From assembly GCA_016184235.1 (NCBI GenBank), contig JACPDC010000222.1, positions 1 to 10,485 on the forward strand: a stretch of 10,485 bases of DNA, given 5' to 3'. Of the stretch, positions 1-7,402 are shown one piece after another. Numbering within the stretch: position 1 is the stretch's first letter; every line of letters begins with the position of its first letter. Origin of the DNA: Deltaproteobacteria bacterium. GTDB taxonomy: Bacteria; Desulfobacterota; Binatia; UBA9968. The notes under the pieces are model-generated. The model saw only the letters and a list, made by a program, of their open reading frames with translations. It searched no databases and was not told the DNA's origin. Both the position numbers and the translations under genes were made by a program.

Positions 1-2297
1 ACCGTCGGGTAGGAAAGCCTCTGCGCTTGTCGCTCTTCGACCAGCGCTATGCGATAGTCCCCCGGGGCGGAGATCGGCAGCGCGCTCTGGTAATGGCCCG
101 GCGCCAGCCTGGTCAAGACCCCTTCTCCCTTCCGTCCCTGGCCGCCGACAGAATAGCGGAACTGGCTGCCCTCGTGACCGTCCGCGTAGAGGTAGAGGTC
201 GAGAACCACCCGGCTGCCCGTCAGATTGATCCGCACTTCATGCGGGGGGAGCGATTCCCCGGGCGGGCGCAGCCAGTCGAACACATGGGCCCAGAACCTC
301 TCCAGCGCCGTCCAGCGAATCCACTCCCTCGACCATCCGCCGTGCAGATCCGTGGTGAAGGCCGCCACTCTGCCTTTGCCGTAATTCCATGACGCCAGCA
401 GCGGAGCGCTCTTTTCCTCTCTGGAGAGGAGCAAATCGAGAGCGGCCCCGCGCTTGAGCTCCGTTTCTATGTAGCCTTTGACCGGCGGATAGGATTTTTC
501 CGCAAATCCGGCCAACAGCTGCGAGCCCTTGACCGGCGCCGGCGTGAAATCCTTTTCCGCCATCGGCCCCTCTTCCGGTTTTTCCTGGATCTGCTTGAGG
601 ACGATCTGCGGCAGCGTGGCTGGATCATAGGTGTGGTGGAAAAAACCTCCGCCGTACTGGGCGATTCTCTTGAGCAGGGGGATGTTCGCCTCGTCGCCGA
701 TCGCCACCGCGGAAACATTTATCTGCTGCTCTCGCCTCATGGCGGCAACCAGATCTATGTAGTCGCTGCCGCTGCCGCCGGTCTCGCCATCGCTCAGGAT
801 GATCACGTGCTTCCGTCCCGTCCTCTGCCGCTCGAGCTGGCGTCGCGCTTCCACGACCGCCGGATAGAGGTAAGTCTTACCCTGCGCCTTCAAACGATCG
901 ATCTGCGCCGAGACGCTGCCGCGAATCTTTTCCAGGGGGCTCAAAGGCAAGACGACGAACGGCTCGACGTCAAATCCCACGACGCCGAGAAGGTCGTTAT
1001 CCTTGAGCTGCCCCGCCACCGCTTTGGCGGCCTCTTTGGCGTAGAGCAGCCGGTTTCCCTCGCGCATGCTGCCCGATTTGTCGATTACCAGCACAACGGC
1101 GCGATTTTTTTCTTCTCTCTTCGGCTCCTTGAGCTCGACCGGGAGGAGACTCTCGACCGGAGTCTGCCGGTAGCCGCCGGGGGCGAAACTCCCCTCCGCC
1201 CCCAACATCATGAAGCCGTTCCCCGCGGCGACATGGCGCTCCAGGGCCGCGAGATAAGCGGCGGAAAATCTCGCCCTTTCAACGTTGTTGAAAACCACTG
1301 TGTGATACCCCGTGGGAGCGGGCGGCGTCGCGCCCGCAACGACCGAGGTCACCTCGAAGCCGCGCCGCTTGAGGATCTCTTCCAGGTACCGCCCCTCGCC
1401 GCTGCGGCCGTTGAGGAGGAGAATTTTCGCCTTGGTGTGCACCGCGACCCAGGCCGCCGCCTGGTTGTCCTGGGAGAAGCGATCCGATTGGGGATCGCGC
1501 GGCTGAAAATCCGCCTGAAATGAGACCATCGGCTCTTCGGGCAAAGCGCTCTGATAGCTAAAAATCTGCGTCCCCGGCTCGACTCTTACCGTGTCGCTCT
1601 TCAACAGCCGGCCGTCGCGCTTCAACATCAGATTCCCCTCGACCACCCGAACGCTTTGATTCTCCAGCATGACCTTCAGGCTGATCGCTTCCCCGCTCGT
1701 GCCCTGGTGCGGGGCCACGATCCGCCGCACCGCCACGTTGGCCGCCACCGGGCGGTCCTGGGGCAGCATAGGAAAGACCCTCATCCCCGATAACCCCAGA
1801 GAAGGGAGCAGCCGCTCCGCGCTGCCCTGAGTCTCCCAGCCGTCGGTGAAAATGAAAACCGAGCGCGGCCCCGGCGGCAGGGACAGCAGCGTCGAGAAAA
1901 GCCCCTCCAGGTTTGTCTGCTCGGGCATGACCGGGGCGACAGAGAGCTCGCCGCTGAGCCACGGTTTCCACTCTGTCACCTCCCTTGAGTCGCCGGCGAA
2001 GACAAAGGCGCGGTCTCCCGCCCGGGGAGCCAGCTCCTGCTGCGCCATCCAATGGCGCATCTGCTCAGGGATGCTGTGCGAGAGATCGAAGGCAAAAATG
2101 CGCTCCCCCGCGCGCCCGGCCTGGTCGAGCCGCTCGAGGCCGGCAAGCGCGAGCACGAGCAGCGCCAAGACCAGGGAGCGCCACAGGACCACGGCCAAAG
2201 AGCGCCCGCTGAGCCGCAGCCACAGCAACGGAACGAGCAAAAGGAGCAGCAGGTACAGCGGCTGAGCGAGCGAGAGGTGAGAAAACAATTCTTTCAC
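1..2297 (-). CDS. Membrane VWA protein with split glutamine-amidotransferase-like domain (partial, C-terminus off the left edge)
   Basis: The frame is open from a GTG at 2297 to base 1, giving 765 residues with no stop seen. The GTG overlaps the stop of the BatA-like gene by four bases (GTGA), so translation is probably coupled; no strong Shine-Dalgarno is visible. Two membrane segments lie near residues 11-28 and 33-53. A first VWA-type domain follows, with D71-L-S-H-S75 and FTDG at 150-153. A GATase1-like fold starts near 290 (KILLLNGR) and has a nucleophile-elbow-like segment, LGAEGSF, around E368. A second VWA domain lies inside it, with D406-K-S-G-S410, T475 and D503-G-E, a complete metal-ion-dependent adhesion site. 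The GATase-like fold resumes with LASWNYGKGR and AFTTD650. The elbow has Glu where an active amidotransferase has Cys, so enzymatic activity is unlikely. By context it is a membrane partner of the MoxR ATPase. Its function is inferred. Confidence 0.93.
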   Translation of the reverse strand, partial: MKELFSHLSLAQPLYLLLLLLVPLLWLRLSGRSLAVVLWRSLVLALLVLALAGLERLDQAGRAGERIFAFDLSHSIPEQMRHWMAQQELAPRAGDRAFVFAGDSREVTEWKPWLSGELSVAPVMPEQTNLEGLFSTLLSLPPGPRSVFIFTDGWETQGSAERLLPSLGLSGMRVFPMLPQDRPVAANVAVRRIVAPHQGTSGEAISLKVMLENQSVRVVEGNLMLKRDGRLLKSDTVRVEPGTQIFSYQSALPEEPMVSFQADFQPRDPQSDRFSQDNQAAAWVAVHTKAKILLLNGRSGEGRYLEEILKRRGFEVTSVVAGATPPAPTGYHTVVFNNVERARFSAAYLAALERHVAAGNGFMMLGAEGSFAPGGYRQTPVESLLPVELKEPKREEKNRAVVLVIDKSGSMREGNRLLYAKEAAKAVAGQLKDNDLLGVVGFDVEPFVVLPLSPLEKIRGSVSAQIDRLKAQGKTYLYPAVVEARRQLERQRTGRKHVIILSDGETGGSGSDYIDLVAAMRREQQINVSAVAIGDEANIPLLKRIAQYGGGFFHHTYDPATLPQIVLKQIQEKPEEGPMAEKDFTPAPVKGSQLLAGFAEKSYPPVKGYIETELKRGAALDLLLSREEKSAPLLASWNYGKGRVAAFTTDLHGGWSREWIRWTALERFWAHVFDWLRPPGESLPPHEVRINLTGSRVVLDLYLYADGHEGSQFRYSVGGQGRKGEGVLTRLAPGHYQSALPISAPGDYRIALVEERQAQRLSYPT

Positions 2298-4072
2298 GGC
2301 TGCGCCACCGGCCGGCTCCAAAACCACTCCAGAAATAGCAGCAGGATGGAGGCCAGGAGAAAATAGGGCCAAAAGGCGAAAAGGGAAAAACCGCTGCCGG
2401 AAACCGCCGGCTCTCCCTTGAGCTCGATCGGCGCCGGATCGCCCAGATCCGACTCTTTCGCGTCCTGGAGATTCACGGCGACGATTTCCTTGTGCTGGCC
2501 CCGCGCCAATTCGTAGAAGCCCTGGAAAAAGGTCCGGGAGAAGAGAGCGGCGCTCTCGCCGGCGGTAAATTTTTCCCCTTTGGGAGATATCAGAATCTCT
2601 CCCGCGCGAGCGCTCAGATCGAGCGGCTCGCCGGTAGCGGCGCCCGGGCCGCGCAGCGCTTCGTTAAACCATTCCAGGAGATTCAGCGTAAAGATCGACA
2701 TCGGGAGATTCTCCCGCCCGAGATAGGGGAAGGGGTCAAAGCCGAGAGCCAGATAGCGAAACCCCTGGCGCTCCAGCCCGACGGCTACGGCCCCTTCCGG
2801 GCTCTCGACTACCGATTCGCCGAAGGAGAGCGGTTTGAGAGAGCGCGCATAGGGCGGGCGAAAGAGCGCAAAATTGACGTAGCGCGTGAGCGGGTGGGGC
2901 TCGCGCCAGCCCGATATCATGGGCCGGGAGATCGGTCCGCCCACGGCAACCAGGGGGTTTTCTATCGGCGGAAGGACAAAGAGCGCATGCTTCCGCGGCA
3001 AGAGTGACGGCGCGGAGAAATGAAATATCTCCACGGAATGGCCCTCGCTCCCGATCCGCTCATACGCCTCAGGCGACACCACCTGCAAGCTCAGCCCTGG
3101 AACGGAACGGAGGCTGTAAAGCGCCTGCGGCCGGGGAGATATGGCGAGGATCTCCAATGCCCCGGATGGAGGCGCGACAGCGAAGCGGCGATTGTCGAGC
3201 GCTAAGCCGTCGTCGACCTCGATCTCAGCCTCGTAGGCCGGATATGCGGGGAAGTCCTGGAAAGATGTCGCGACGCTCTTTCGCGTCCCCACCGTCAGCG
3301 CCCGGCTGGCGAGCACCTTGCCGCCCCCTTTCAATGACAGCTTGATCTTCTCTTCTTTCGAGGAGAAGCTCGTGACCTCGATCCTCGCCTCCTGCTGCGT
3401 CGAGGCAAATGAGGGACGGGCGATGCGGAACGAAGTGACCGCGAGGTTATCCCTGGGACGCCCTACGGTGACGAGCCGAATCGCGCCGCCGCTGGCGCGG
3501 CCCGGATGATCGGTGAAGAAGAACAGCCGCTCGTAGCCCTTTTCCTTCACCAGGCGGGAAAGCTCCTCGCCGTAATCAACCATCCGATCCCCGAGATCGT
3601 AAGGCGCCAACGCGCCCATCAACGCCGCGGCTGCGCCCGGCGCGAGCTCTTTCTCGCCGAGCTGCGCCAGCGCCGGCACCATAAGATAGAGATCCACCCG
3701 GGCGTTCGCCGACAATCCCCTGAGGAGATCGCGGGCCCGCTCCCGGGCCAGCTCAAAGCGGCTTTTTTCCCCCTCGAGGGCCTGCATGCTGGCGGAGTTG
3801 TCCAGCACAACAGCTATCCTTAACGGCCGAACGGAGAGGACCGGCTCTCCCAGCGCCAATATCAAAAGGAGCAGCAGGAGGAGCTGCAGGAAAAAAATCG
3901 GCGGCAGGTGGGGCTTCCCCCAAGGTCGCCCCAACGAGCGCGCGGCAAGCTCGCGCAGGAAGAGCAGGCTGGAAAAGACCAGGCGGCGCGGCACTCTCCT
4001 GACGAGGTAGGGCACCAGGAGGAGCGGCAGGAGAAAAATACCAAAGAGCGCGGTCGGATTTAAAAACTCCAT
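2294..4072 (-). CDS. BatA-like membrane protein with VWA domain
   Basis: This is a 592-residue inner-membrane protein. The N-terminus (FLNPTALFGIFLLPLLLVPYL) fits the BatA/aerotolerance N-terminal domain, with a first membrane helix at about 7-24 and a second at about 58-75. A VWA domain follows directly, with an intact metal-site motif D91-N-S-A-S95 and a FFTD segment ending at D188. The middle (about 210-540) is beta-rich and resembles a degenerate amidotransferase-like region, including the segment LPMSIFTLNLLEWF common in long BatA relatives. A last helix lies at about 563-584, leaving a short tail. The start is ATG, five bases after the DUF58 stop, with no clear Shine-Dalgarno, which suggests coupling. 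Such proteins are encoded with MoxR ATPases and are thought to be membrane VWA partners, with roles in envelope integrity or stress tolerance proposed in some bacteria. The specific role here is unknown. Confidence 0.9.
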   Translation of the reverse strand: MEFLNPTALFGIFLLPLLLVPYLVRRVPRRLVFSSLLFLRELAARSLGRPWGKPHLPPIFFLQLLLLLLLILALGEPVLSVRPLRIAVVLDNSASMQALEGEKSRFELARERARDLLRGLSANARVDLYLMVPALAQLGEKELAPGAAAALMGALAPYDLGDRMVDYGEELSRLVKEKGYERLFFFTDHPGRASGGAIRLVTVGRPRDNLAVTSFRIARPSFASTQQEARIEVTSFSSKEEKIKLSLKGGGKVLASRALTVGTRKSVATSFQDFPAYPAYEAEIEVDDGLALDNRRFAVAPPSGALEILAISPRPQALYSLRSVPGLSLQVVSPEAYERIGSEGHSVEIFHFSAPSLLPRKHALFVLPPIENPLVAVGGPISRPMISGWREPHPLTRYVNFALFRPPYARSLKPLSFGESVVESPEGAVAVGLERQGFRYLALGFDPFPYLGRENLPMSIFTLNLLEWFNEALRGPGAATGEPLDLSARAGEILISPKGEKFTAGESAALFSRTFFQGFYELARGQHKEIVAVNLQDAKESDLGDPAPIELKGEPAVSGSGFSLFAFWPYFLLASILLLFLEWFWSRPVAQP

Positions 4073-4077
4073 CGGGA

Positions 4078-4971
4078 CTACTTGAAGAGACCGATCGTCG
4101 GCAGAGTCTCGAGGACAAATTCGCCCAACTCCCCGTCGGTGACGAAAAGGGAATAGTGGATGCCGCTCTGGTGACAGAAGCTTTTGAGCTCCCGGTTATG
4201 CCGCTCGAGCCTCTCGCGATACTCTCTCTGAAGCTCTCCGCTCCATTGGATTTGAAGCTCCGCCCGGCTCTCGCTGTCCACCAGCGCAAGGCCGCCGCGC
4301 GGAAAAGGCGGGCTTAGCTCCGGCCGGGCGAGCACCTGGATCACGGAGATATCCAGGTTCAGGGCGCGCAGCAGATTAAGCCCCTGCTGATAGGAGGCGG
4401 GGGGCATGAGAAAATCGGAGAGCAGAATCGCCTTGCCCGGACGGCGCAGCCGCTTTAAGTGCTCCGCCAAGGCGGGCGCCATCTCAACCGGCCCTGACGG
4501 AGTCGAGGAAGAGACGAAGTCGATGCAGTCCATGATCCGGTGGCGGCCGCGGTAAAAAGGCGAGGCCACGGGAGCGGCGCCCTGCCGCAAGAGATGGAGC
4601 TTTACATGGTCATGATTGGCGAGCACCACGTAGGCAAGAGCGAGGGCGACGTGGCAGGCGCGGGAGAACTTCGCCGCGGGCGAGGGAAAGCCCATCGAGC
4701 CGCTGGCGTCGATGAAGAGATAGGCGAACAGATCTACCTCTTCGCGGAAGAGTTTGACATAGAGGCGGTCGCTGCGGGCGAAAATCCCCCAGTCGAGATA
4801 GCGGATGTCGTCGCCGGGAGAGTAGCGGCGGTAATCGGCGAATTCGAGGCTCGTCCCCCGGCGCGGCGAGGAGTAGCTCCCCGGCCGGCTGCCCAAAAAC
4901 TCCTTGCGCGTCTTGAGCCTCAAGGCCTCCAGGCGGTTGATAAAATCGGCGCTGAAAGGGGCGGGGAGCAT
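4078..4971 (-). CDS. DUF58 family protein (VWA-like fold)
   Basis: This 297-residue soluble protein carries the DUF58 signature: RRYSPGDDIRYLDW at residues 48-61, then ARSDRLYVKLF. It continues into a VWA-like core with D88-A-S-G-S92 as metal-site motif, a candidate third-loop Thr157 and LLSDF with D186. The length is normal for the family. The ATG start has AGGGAG upstream, overlapping the end of moxR, with a 13-base gap. DUF58 genes almost always sit beside moxR and are considered the cytoplasmic VWA-type partner of the ATPase. This copy has the standard order moxR, DUF58, BatA-like. No membrane segment or signal peptide is visible. The biochemical activity of DUF58 proteins is unknown, so only the family assignment is secure. 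Confidence 0.95.
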   Translation of the reverse strand: MLPAPFSADFINRLEALRLKTRKEFLGSRPGSYSSPRRGTSLEFADYRRYSPGDDIRYLDWGIFARSDRLYVKLFREEVDLFAYLFIDASGSMGFPSPAAKFSRACHVALALAYVVLANHDHVKLHLLRQGAAPVASPFYRGRHRIMDCIDFVSSSTPSGPVEMAPALAEHLKRLRRPGKAILLSDFLMPPASYQQGLNLLRALNLDISVIQVLARPELSPPFPRGGLALVDSESRAELQIQWSGELQREYRERLERHNRELKSFCHQSGIHYSLFVTDGELGEFVLETLPTIGLFK

Positions 4972-4984
4972 GGCGCGATCTCCC

Positions 4985-5968
4985 TCAGTCCCGCGGGACC
5001 TTCTTCACTAGAGCCGCCAGGATCTGATCGGCGTTGATATTTTCCGCTTCGGCCTGGAAATTGAGGATCAGGCGATGGCGCAGCGCCGGATAGATCACCG
5101 TCTCGATATCCTCATAACTCACGTGCACTCTGCCCTCGACCAGGGCGTTCCCCTTCGCTCCCAGGATGATCGCCTGGGCGCCGCGCGGGCTCGAGCCGAA
5201 GCGCAGATACTCATGGACCGCGGCGATCGTATTTCCTTTTCCTGCCGCCGGCTGGGTCGCGTGGACAAGCCGCACCACGTAATCCTCGAGCGGCGGCGCG
5301 ATCATCACCTGGCGCAGCAACTGCTGCATCTGAACGATCGCCGCCGCGCCGTCGTGAGCAAAAACCCGACCGGCCTCATAAAGTCCGGCGCCCGTGGTCC
5401 GCTGCAAGATCTCTCCCAAATCCCGAGGGGAAGGGGGGGAGACCAGGAGCTTGAAAAAAAAGCGATCGAGCTGCGCTTCCGGCAGAGGGTAGGTCCCCTC
5501 CAGCTCTATGGGGTTCTGCGTCGCCAGCACCATGAACGGTGCCTCGAGCGGGTAGCTCTCGCCGAAAACGGTCACCTGTTTTTCCTCCATCGCCTCCAAA
5601 ACAGCCGATTGGGTTTTCGGCGTGGCGCGGTTGATCTCATCGGCCAGGATGACCTGGGCAAAAATCGGCCCCTTCTTGAATTGAAACTCCCTGCGGCCGT
5701 CGCTCTCCGCGAGCACCTGGGTGCCGATGATATCCGAGGGCATGAGATCGGGCGTGAATTGCACCCGCTTAAAGGAAAGCCCCAAGGCCCGGCTCAAGGA
5801 TTTGATCAGCAGGGTCTTGCCCAGGCCCGGCACTCCCTCCAGAAGCACGTGGCCGCCGGCAAAAAATGCCACGAGCACTTTGCGGATCACATCCGCATGG
5901 CCGACGATGACCTTCCGGACCTCGGCCTCCAGTTGCAAGAACATCTCGCGATACTTTTCCGGCTCCAT
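4985..5968 (-). CDS. moxR: MoxR-family AAA+ ATPase
   Basis: This 327-residue AAA+ ATPase is complete. Walker A is GVPGLGKT at 45-52, Walker B is VILADE at 106-111 followed by INRATPKTQSA, sensor 1 is ATQNP at 149-153, the arginine-finger candidate is in LDRF (R169), and sensor 2 lies in GSSPRGAQ (R262). All nucleotide-handling residues are present, so it should be active. MoxR proteins are chaperone-like ATPases that act with VWA proteins to mature or insert cofactors, or to remodel protein complexes. The start ATG has AGAGGA four bases upstream, and the gene begins 11 bases after the stop of the membrane-tail gene. The next three genes encode VWA-containing proteins, so it probably forms a complex with them. 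Without phylogeny the subfamily cannot be stated. Confidence 0.97.
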   Translation of the reverse strand: MEPEKYREMFLQLEAEVRKVIVGHADVIRKVLVAFFAGGHVLLEGVPGLGKTLLIKSLSRALGLSFKRVQFTPDLMPSDIIGTQVLAESDGRREFQFKKGPIFAQVILADEINRATPKTQSAVLEAMEEKQVTVFGESYPLEAPFMVLATQNPIELEGTYPLPEAQLDRFFFKLLVSPPSPRDLGEILQRTTGAGLYEAGRVFAHDGAAAIVQMQQLLRQVMIAPPLEDYVVRLVHATQPAAGKGNTIAAVHEYLRFGSSPRGAQAIILGAKGNALVEGRVHVSYEDIETVIYPALRHRLILNFQAEAENINADQILAALVKKVPRD

Positions 5969-5979
5969 TTTTTCCTCTG

Positions 5980-7308
5980 CTAACGAATCAATCCGCGGTA
6001 TTCCAGAGGCAACAGCTGTTTTTCGGCAGAGGCCTCCGGGTTATCGGGCCGGCGCAGAGGAACATTGCTGACCGCCGTCTTGGAGCGGGTCTGCCTCCCC
6101 TGGCCTCGAGCGCCGTCGCCGCCTTGGCTCGCCGCTTCCTGTTCAGGCAACTGGACGGTAACGAAGCGCGCGCCTTTCATTCCCTTTTCCCCCTGTTCTC
6201 CGGGCTTCAGAAACCTTTCGGCTGCTTTGCCCGTCGGGATCTCTTCCCCGGGGCTCCTGCTGCCTGTGCCGCCGCCTTCCTCTTTTCCCGCCCTTTTCAT
6301 CTCTCTGCTTGTATCTTTCCCCTCCCCCTCCCCGCTACCCGGACCCGTCTCCGCCCGCTTTTTCTCCGGCTGCTGCTTTTCCCCCGGACCGGGCTCCTTC
6401 CCCGCCAGCTCCTGGCTCGCCAGGCCGTCCGCTTCCCCGCGTCCTTCCTTCCCTTCGCCCTGTCCCGACTCGCGGCCGCCTTTTTCCCCTCGCTCTGATC
6501 GGTCTCCGGAACCGCTGCCGCCGCGCTCTTCCCCTCGCTCCAGCCCTTGCTCCAATCTGCGCAGGGCATCTCCCGCCTGAGCCAGCAGCTCGCTGCCCGC
6601 ACCCCCCGGCTGCTGTTCGGCAGCGCGCTGCCTTTCCAGTTGAGCCAGCAGCTCGCGCACCAGGGCGCGCTTTTCCGCGCCGGTCAGGGCAGGCTCCCGA
6701 AGGCGGGCGGCCAGCGCCTCGAGCTTACGGGCGAGCTCCGAGAAGCCGGGTATCCGCGCTAACTGCTCGGCGGAGCGCATCAACCCATCACCGGGTCTCT
6801 CTGAAGTCAGCACGGGGGCGATCTGTGGGAGCAAAAGAAATAACAGGATCATGGATAGCGAAAGGATCAACGATCGAAAGAAGGACGGTTTGATCCGGTA
6901 AGGGAAATCCCTTTCCAGCTTCAGGCGACGCGCGAGACCGGCCGCCTCATTGCGCAAACGGGTCATCAAGAAGGGCGGGCAAGCCGACGGGTCCATCGTC
7001 GCCAAGGTAACAAAGCGCTCCTGCCCTGCCACTTTCTCGTCGATCAGCCGGGCGGCCTGCCCGACCGAGGCGGCCGCGCCGCGCAGCCGCCAAAGCCCGA
7101 TGAGGAAGGCCGATGCCGCGAGCAGTGCGCCGACGCCGATCCATGTTAGCCCCGGTCTCCAGGCCGCGCCATAGGGTAAAAACCCCAGCGAGGTGACGGC
7201 AAAAAGAGGCGGAAACGATACCAGTAAAATGTCCAACCAAAGATGCCGTTTGAGACGGCCGGCCAGGCGCCCCGCGATCCTTTCGGGCGATCCCAACTCT
7301 TCAGGCAT
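5980..7308 (-). CDS. Membrane protein with long charged low-complexity tail (DUF4175-like), first gene of the MoxR operon
   Basis: The start is placed at the ATG at 7308 (442 residues) because AGGGAG at 7317-7322 is eight bases upstream. A GTG at 7317 and an ATG at 7314 also fit the frame but are too close to that site. Residues here are numbered from the GTG. Hydrophobic helices lie at about 27-50, 57-77 and 147-166. A helical, probably coiled-coil stretch (about 180-262) is rich in Leu, Arg, Glu and Ala. From about 262 to 365 the chain is almost only Gly, Glu, Lys, Arg, Ser and Pro, and should be disordered. A conserved-looking ending follows (SNVPLRRPDNP, then LLPLEYRGLIR). The layout resembles DUF4175-like proteins found beside moxR/BatA genes; the match is from memory. 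Its function is unknown; a membrane scaffold for the MoxR/VWA partners is an inference. Confidence 0.82.
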   Translation of the reverse strand: MPEELGSPERIAGRLAGRLKRHLWLDILLVSFPPLFAVTSLGFLPYGAAWRPGLTWIGVGALLAASAFLIGLWRLRGAAASVGQAARLIDEKVAGQERFVTLATMDPSACPPFLMTRLRNEAAGLARRLKLERDFPYRIKPSFFRSLILSLSMILLFLLLPQIAPVLTSERPGDGLMRSAEQLARIPGFSELARKLEALAARLREPALTGAEKRALVRELLAQLERQRAAEQQPGGAGSELLAQAGDALRRLEQGLERGEERGGSGSGDRSERGEKGGRESGQGEGKEGRGEADGLASQELAGKEPGPGEKQQPEKKRAETGPGSGEGEGKDTSREMKRAGKEEGGGTGSRSPGEEIPTGKAAERFLKPGEQGEKGMKGARFVTVQLPEQEAASQGGDGARGQGRQTRSKTAVSNVPLRRPDNPEASAEKQLLPLEYRGLIR

Positions 7309-7316
7309 CTCCATCA

Positions 7317-7322
7317 CTCCCT
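7317..7322 (-). promoter_or_regulatory. Shine-Dalgarno that sets the start of the membrane-tail gene
   Basis: The minus strand reads AGGGAG here, eight bases before the ATG at 7308. The alternative GTG at 7317 overlaps the motif and the ATG at 7314 leaves only two bases, so 7308 is the best-spaced start. Confidence 0.6.
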
Positions 7323-7349
7323 ATTAGACGATACAGGCCGCTGAAAAAC

Positions 7350-7367
7350 TGTATATAAATATATAAC
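7350..7367 (-). promoter_or_regulatory. AT-rich block, possible promoter of the MoxR operon
   Basis: The 85-base gap between mltG and the MoxR operon holds a run of A and T that stands out from the GC-rich surroundings. On the minus strand it reads TTATATATTTATATACAG and offers several -10-like hexamers (TATATT, TATATA) about 35 to 50 bases before the start codon. No good -35 box is seen at 17 bases; TTCAGC at about 18 bases is weak. An imperfect stem (TGCGCG with CGCGCA) lies just upstream, but it has no following T-run, so it is not a convincing terminator for mltG. The operon may also read through from mltG. Confidence 0.3.
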
Positions 7368-7402
7368 ATGTCTGCGCGCCAGCTGAAATGCTCGCGCAAA
7401 AA

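Noticed and set aside
633..1523. Long plus-strand open frame of 296 codons
   Set aside because: It lies antisense to the VWA/amidotransferase-like gene, whose minus-strand frame has clear domains; the plus-strand product has no recognisable motif and arises from GC-rich codon bias.
1558..2052. Minus-strand open frame of 164 codons
   Set aside because: It is out of frame within the VWA/amidotransferase-like gene and has low-complexity Gly/Ala/Arg composition.
5075..5983. Plus-strand open frame of 302 codons
   Set aside because: It is the reverse of the MoxR gene, which has every AAA+ motif; the antisense product looks like nothing known.
6065..6893. Plus-strand Pro/Ser-rich open frames
   Set aside because: They are reverse translations of the Gly/Glu/Lys-rich linker of the membrane-tail gene, a typical artefact of low-complexity GC-rich DNA.
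7371..7400. Possible terminator stem after mltG
   Set aside because: TGCGCG and CGCGCA can pair, with a bulge inside, but no T-run follows on the minus strand, so it is not an intrinsic terminator.
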